Part shown: piece after piece, positions 46,177 through 47,851 of the stretch
How the letters are laid out: the number at the start of each line of letters is the position of its first letter
How positions within the stretch are numbered: position 1 is the first letter of the stretch
DNA from: Glutinoglossum americanum
Taxonomy: Eukaryota; Ascomycota; Geoglossomycetes; Geoglossales; Geoglossaceae
NCBI GenBank assembly: GCA_020080175.1
Contig: JAGHQL010000194.1
Span: 1-47,851, forward strand
Direction of reading: 5' to 3'
Length of the DNA: 47,851 nt
Notes under the pieces: model-generated
Told to the model about the DNA's origin: nothing
Database searches by the model: none
What the model saw: the letters and a program-made list of their open reading frames with translations, nothing else
Program-made: the position numbers and the translations under genes

Positions 46177-46704
46177 GTCTGGGTGCATCCTGAAAATCTG
46201 CTGGAAGTTGAAACCATTATTCTTCGCCGCTTGCCAGTTTTGGTATATAATCCACAGACCTCCAAGATTGCCAACGGAAGTGAACCAGACCCGACTGTCA
46301 CTTCCATTTATTTCGACAATGAGAAATTCGGCCTCTACTCAGAGAAGGCTGCTGGCGATGCAGATGTATCTTCCCTTCGCCTACACTAGTGTGGTCCGCT
46401 CTTAGCTCAGTCGCAAATAATGTTTGAAAAGAAGGTGGTTACCTATTCTAGAGAGAGTGAAGAGAAGAGATTCCCAATCAAGCCCAAGTACATCATGAAG
46501 TTTATAAATAGCAAATATAAGATGGAAAAGTCTATTGCAAAGTTGGAGAAGCAGTCGGGAAAGGACTCCGCAAAGGTAACTCAGTTTCGTCAAGCCACCA
46601 ATAATATTCAAAACTTCATCAAAGTGAATCAACTCGAGCCCATGGTACGAGCACACTACAGCAGAATGGCTTTCGAGATTCCAGTTCCGGCTGCTAATCA
46701 CTGA
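46177..46704 (+). pseudogene. Vacuolar transporter chaperone (VTC) domain fragment, broken
   Basis: One frame matches the polyphosphate-polymerase (VTC) domain: VHPENLLEVETIILRRLPVL, PDPTVTSIYFDNEKF, SSLRLH, then FEKKVV, KRFPIKPKY and VRAHYSRMAFEIP. Intact VTC proteins make and translocate polyphosphate at the vacuole. Here the SPX domain and the C-terminal half with membrane helices are absent. A TAG at 46387-46389 falls where the family has RWYG, with a His replacing the second Arg of LRLR just before it; both look like G-to-A changes. The frame ends at 46704 in sequence unlike the family. So this is a partial gene copy, probably from a functional VTC gene elsewhere, later mutated. Confidence 0.75.
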
Positions 46705-47265
46705 TTGAAGACGGGTCATAAATCGACATTAGGGTCTTTTATTCGAATTGCGGTACGGGTAAGAAAGAAAGAAGTCTGTATTTATTTGTTCGCGAAATTT
46801 CATATCTGCCATCCAGCCCAGTTCTTTTATCCTCATACTACACCATCGACCAATATTACTGATGCCAAGGGTCACGACATCGATTTATCTCAGTCCTCTA
46901 TAGCTTCGATGTCCACATCCCGGCTATCCAAGAAGCGACCTCGCAAATCTCCCGAATCATCTACAAGGGAGGACGGCGATCCTCCGTCGAAGCGATGGCG
47001 AACCAGGTGCAAAAGTTCTGATCTCATGCCCGCATCATTCCAACCTCCAAATATGCGATTGAGGTGATGTTATAGAAAGGCTGAAAGACTGAGAGATCTA
47101 TTCCCGTAGATGATCGTAGGCCGATATTCTTCCGTTGAAAACGCTTTCTTGGGAGCATTTTATGGATAACGCCGACAGCGAAAATCTGGGCGTCTCAACC
47201 CCGCTGGTCCTCGTTGTCCAGCGAATTCATGCAATCGTCCACTATTGGGCAACCTGGACCGTGTA
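46705..47265. other. Intergenic between VTC fragment and transposon
   Basis: No recognised gene. A frame ending at 47067 has a basic C-terminal segment (KKRPRKSPESSTRED) but no domain. The TA at 47264-47265 is the probable target-site dinucleotide of the adjacent transposon. Confidence 0.4.
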
Positions 47266-47718
47266 CAGTAGTGTCAAAAAAGTGATCGTACAGCCACGTT
47301 TTCGTGCATATATGCCACGTAACAACAGAAAATGACTACAAAAACTACCAGCACCATCGCAAATAATGTAAATTAAAAAATCAAACATGGCTGTCATTAG
47401 AAAAGAGCATTCTATTGCAAAGCGCTCTGCTATTGTTACCTGGCGCAAGGCTGGGAAGTCACTTTCTGAGATCGTCAAAATTGAGAAGGTTGCTCGCAGT
47501 ACTGTGTAGTCTATTTTAGACCAACACAAGGAAAATCCTGAGTCCTTAGTCAATAAGAAGCGTTCAGAAAGGCCAGCAAAAATTTCTGCTCGAGGAGAAC
47601 GATCTTTGACTCGTGCAGCAACCCTTGATACTCGTCTACCAATCCTCGCACTCGGTACCCCTTCCAAGACAGCTGGCACACAGATCAGCAAGCCGACCAT
47701 TTGCAAAATCCTCAAAAA
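47266..47718 (+). mobile_element. Tc1/mariner-like DNA transposon, 5' part
   Basis: CAGTAGTGTCAAAAAAGTGA directly after a TA (47264-47265) resembles a Tc1-type terminal inverted repeat. From ATG 47389 a frame encodes a transposase N terminus: KRSAIVTWRKAGKSLSEIV (first helix-turn-helix), VARSTV, then a linker and second HTH (ISKPTICKILKN). A TAG at 47507-47509 follows STV, where the family usually has a Trp or other residue in the recognition helix, so this copy is inactive. The catalytic DDE/D part is not in the window; the match ends at about 47718 where unrelated GC-rich sequence begins. Confidence 0.72.
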
Positions 47719-47851
47719 TGTTACGGTGGCCACCGGGTAAGGGCCCGGTGGGCCACCAAACAAGCTGAGAAGGAGGGCTAGCCCTGAGGAAGGCCAGCGG
47801 AGCATAGGGAGGGTCCACCCTATACGTAATACACCAAGCCGGTGACATACG
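47719..47851. mobile_element. Possible LTR-like element end inserted in the transposase
   Basis: The transposase similarity stops abruptly and GC-rich sequence starting TGTTACGG follows, with a strong hairpin (47725-47756). The TG start and abrupt break would fit the edge of an LTR or solo LTR, but only 133 bp are visible and the other end lies outside the window. Family and state cannot be given; it could equally be another repeat. Confidence 0.3.

Noticed and set aside
46705-47067. 120-aa frame with a basic, NLS-like C terminus
   Set aside because: No recognisable homology; it follows a pseudogene in a decayed region.

Overview
This window is a chromosomal segment from a filamentous ascomycete (Pezizomycotina). 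The evidence is short spliceosomal introns (mostly 49-90 nt) with fungal CTAAC/CTAAT-type branch points, and several fungus-specific families (ChAPs exomer adaptor, fungal CorA-like transporter, five-HMA-domain copper ATPase, HIR3). I cannot fix the class or species. All gene models below were built by hand from reading frame, splice sites and remembered protein families. Exon sums were checked for frame, but no alignment or transcript was available.

Layout: 157-1671 (-) FAD monooxygenase; 2812-4841 (-) phosphoacetylglucosamine mutase AGM1; 5974-8269 (-) MUS81 nuclease; 8982-10495 (+) PHD-finger protein; 11538-13673 (-) TFIIIB subunit BRF1; 16203-20912 (+) copper P1B-ATPase; 23299-24204 (-) riboflavin synthase; 24455-26331 (-) family III CoA-transferase; 26892-27527 (+) BTB-domain gene, probably a pseudogene; 29042-35520 (-) HIR3/CABIN1 homolog; 35787-38466 (+) ChAPs (Bud7/Bch1) protein; 39516-40558 (-) small acidic nuclear-type protein; 41940-42683 (-) decayed cupredoxin gene; 43919-45408 (-) CorA-like transporter; 46177-46704 (+) broken VTC-domain fragment; 47266-47851 (+) Tc1/mariner-like transposon, apparently invaded by another element at the window edge.

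The first 40 kb is a housekeeping block: cell-wall precursor synthesis, DNA repair, Pol III transcription, copper export, flavin synthesis, histone gene regulation and cargo export. These genes have unrelated jobs and form no operon-like pathway. The last 6 kb (about 41.9-47.85 kb) changes character. Gene fragments, in-frame stops and a DNA transposon surround a single intact gene, so it looks like a decaying accessory patch.

The most interesting signals are in gene architecture. AGM1 has two micro-exons of 14 and 15 nt. The HIR3 start codon is separated from the rest of the gene by an intron. Two independent GC-AG introns have identical GCAAGT donors (BRF1 and the ChAPs gene). The copper ATPase has a tandem methionine-rich repeat in a predicted lumenal loop. 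Pol III-type A and B boxes lie upstream of BRF1, whose product recruits Pol III. I found no CRISPR, rRNA, convincing intact tRNA or secondary-metabolite cluster.
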